A stretch of 64,000 nucleotides of DNA from NCBI RefSeq assembly GCF_021018895.1, contig NC_079376.1:16865001-16929000 (forward strand), given 5' to 3'. The DNA is from Seriola aureovittata (lineage: Eukaryota > Chordata > Actinopteri > Carangiformes > Carangidae). Below the pieces are notes generated by a model. It made no database searches, was not told the origin of the DNA, and saw only the letters and a list, made by a program, of their open reading frames with translations. Position numbers and translations under genes: made by a program. Of the stretch, positions 62,980 to 64,000 are shown one piece after another. Position 1 is the first letter of the stretch. Each line of letters opens with the position of its first letter.

Positions 62980-64000
62980 CTGGAAGAGAAGAAGAGGGGA
63001 GGACAGAGGAGATGTGTTATCCAGTTAGATGCACAAAATATTATGAATCCAAACTAACTGCAGACAATAAAATGCTTATATTCTCAGAGGAGATATAAAT
63101 CAAGGTGAAGTGATGTGGGCAGTGGTGTACAACATGATCATTATCTGCATTCCTATTCTGCTCTCAGGAGTTTATTTAATCCCCGTTTTCTGCTTCAACT
63201 ACCCTCATCCATCCCTTTGTCCATAACTCTTGGAAAACTGATGGTGTGTTAAACAACCTGTTACTGTGAGGGGCTGAGATTGGTTAATATACCTCACCCC
63301 ACTGCTCACAATGTCAGATTAGAGACAGATTAGAGTGACGATGCAGTGTGGGCCTGTACACTCCAGTCAGAAAGTGGTGTGAAACTATGAGGTTACTGTA
63401 GTTCACACACACACCCACTACATCATGAAGACTCCAGCGCAGCTATTGGCTCCAGCAATAGGATGTTGGAGGTAGTATGACATTACATGCCGAGTAGCTA
63501 ACAGTCAGCAGCGACAGCCAATCACCTGTAATGGTTTGATGATGTCAGCAAGGGGGGGCTTATAGTCCTCAATTCACATCCGCCACAGACACAAAAGCAG
63601 AATCACCTCATGTTGGAAATTGCTGCCTCCTCACAAATCACCAGATGAATAAAATACTCTTCTGTCACATCCGTCAGCATACCAAAACCACACTGGCATA
63701 ATCATCATGTGGCACTAAAAATAAAAACTAAAGCTAAAGAAAGGAATGCAGCCTCTAGGCAACATTTAATGATGGAGGAAAATCATTTCCTAAGTGAATG
63801 AGAGATGTAATTTCCCACAGCCCAAAGAGACACATATTTAAATTGTTCATTTTATCCAACCATCAATCCAAAATCAAATACTTTTAATTCACTATCATAT
63901 ATGACATAAATAAGCTCCAAATACTCACATTAAAGAAGCTGGAACTAGTAAATGTTTTGGCATTTTTGCTTGAAACATTACTGAAACGATTAATAAACTA
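62980..64000. other. mfsd2a first intron, right window edge
   Basis: No start-codon exon with a phase-0 donor can be found here, so the first mfsd2a exon is probably outside the window. A minus-strand donor-like site near 63928 (TTTAAT|GTGAGT) follows two in-frame ATGs, but leaves phase 2, which does not fit the phase-0 exon at 62979. It could be noncoding. Confidence 0.5.

Noticed and set aside
63920..64000. Candidate first coding exon of mfsd2a (MFQAKMPKHLLVPAS…)
   Set aside because: Its donor leaves phase 2 while the 62979 exon begins in phase 0, and the peptide does not resemble the known MFSD2A N-terminus.

Overview
The window reads as nuclear DNA of a bony fish, probably a percomorph teleost. 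Genes have many short exons with consensus GT/AG junctions, introns are mostly compact, and intergenic and intronic DNA carries CA/TTA/TTTA microsatellites and repeat families I know from fish genomes (an L2/Maui-type LINE tail, MITE-like elements). The species cannot be named from this sequence. There are no prokaryotic features, no CRISPR array, and no rRNA or tRNA that I can see.

Layout, left to right. 0-0.7 kb: a possible noncoding first exon of a minus-strand gene lying mostly off the left edge. 1.8-3.2 kb: a decayed L2-like LINE with a nested hAT-like fragment. 3.5-4.5 kb: two or three minus-strand exons ending an open frame that I do not recognise. 4.9-9.1 kb: khdrbs1 (Sam68) on minus, 9 coding exons, 400 aa. 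9.1-11.4 kb: spacer. 11.4-13.2 kb: zbtb8os (archease) on minus, 7 exons, 162 aa. A 283-bp divergent promoter separates it from rbbp4 on plus (13.5-18.1 kb, 11 exons, 424 aa). sync (syncoilin) follows convergently on minus (18.9-20.7 kb, 4 coding exons, 356 aa). nhsl3 (KIAA1522 family) on plus spans about 22.3-49.7 kb, with two alternative first coding exons and a 3.9-kb penultimate coding exon. A ZP3-like egg-coat gene lies on minus (50.0-52.6 kb, 8 exons, 628 aa). mfsd2a on minus fills 52.9 kb to the right edge, with 13 coding exons in the window and the start-codon exon missing.

The order zbtb8os-rbbp4-sync-nhsl3 matches the human 1p35 block ZBTB8OS-RBBP4-SYNC-KIAA1522, so these four calls support one another. 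The ZP3-like gene and mfsd2a are not next to that block in human, so this side of the neighbourhood is fish-specific or rearranged. The genes are functionally unrelated: RNA binding, tRNA-ligase assistance, chromatin histone chaperone, intermediate filament, actin-regulator scaffold, egg envelope, lysolipid transport. All exon sets were built by hand from splice consensus, reading phase and family similarity, and every internal phase closes.

I found no convincing undescribed system. The items most worth checking are the unrecognised exons downstream of khdrbs1, the ZP3-like protein with a long acidic tail and no evident membrane anchor, the paired alternative starts of nhsl3, and the short candidate exon with a perfect CRE opposite the khdrbs1 promoter.
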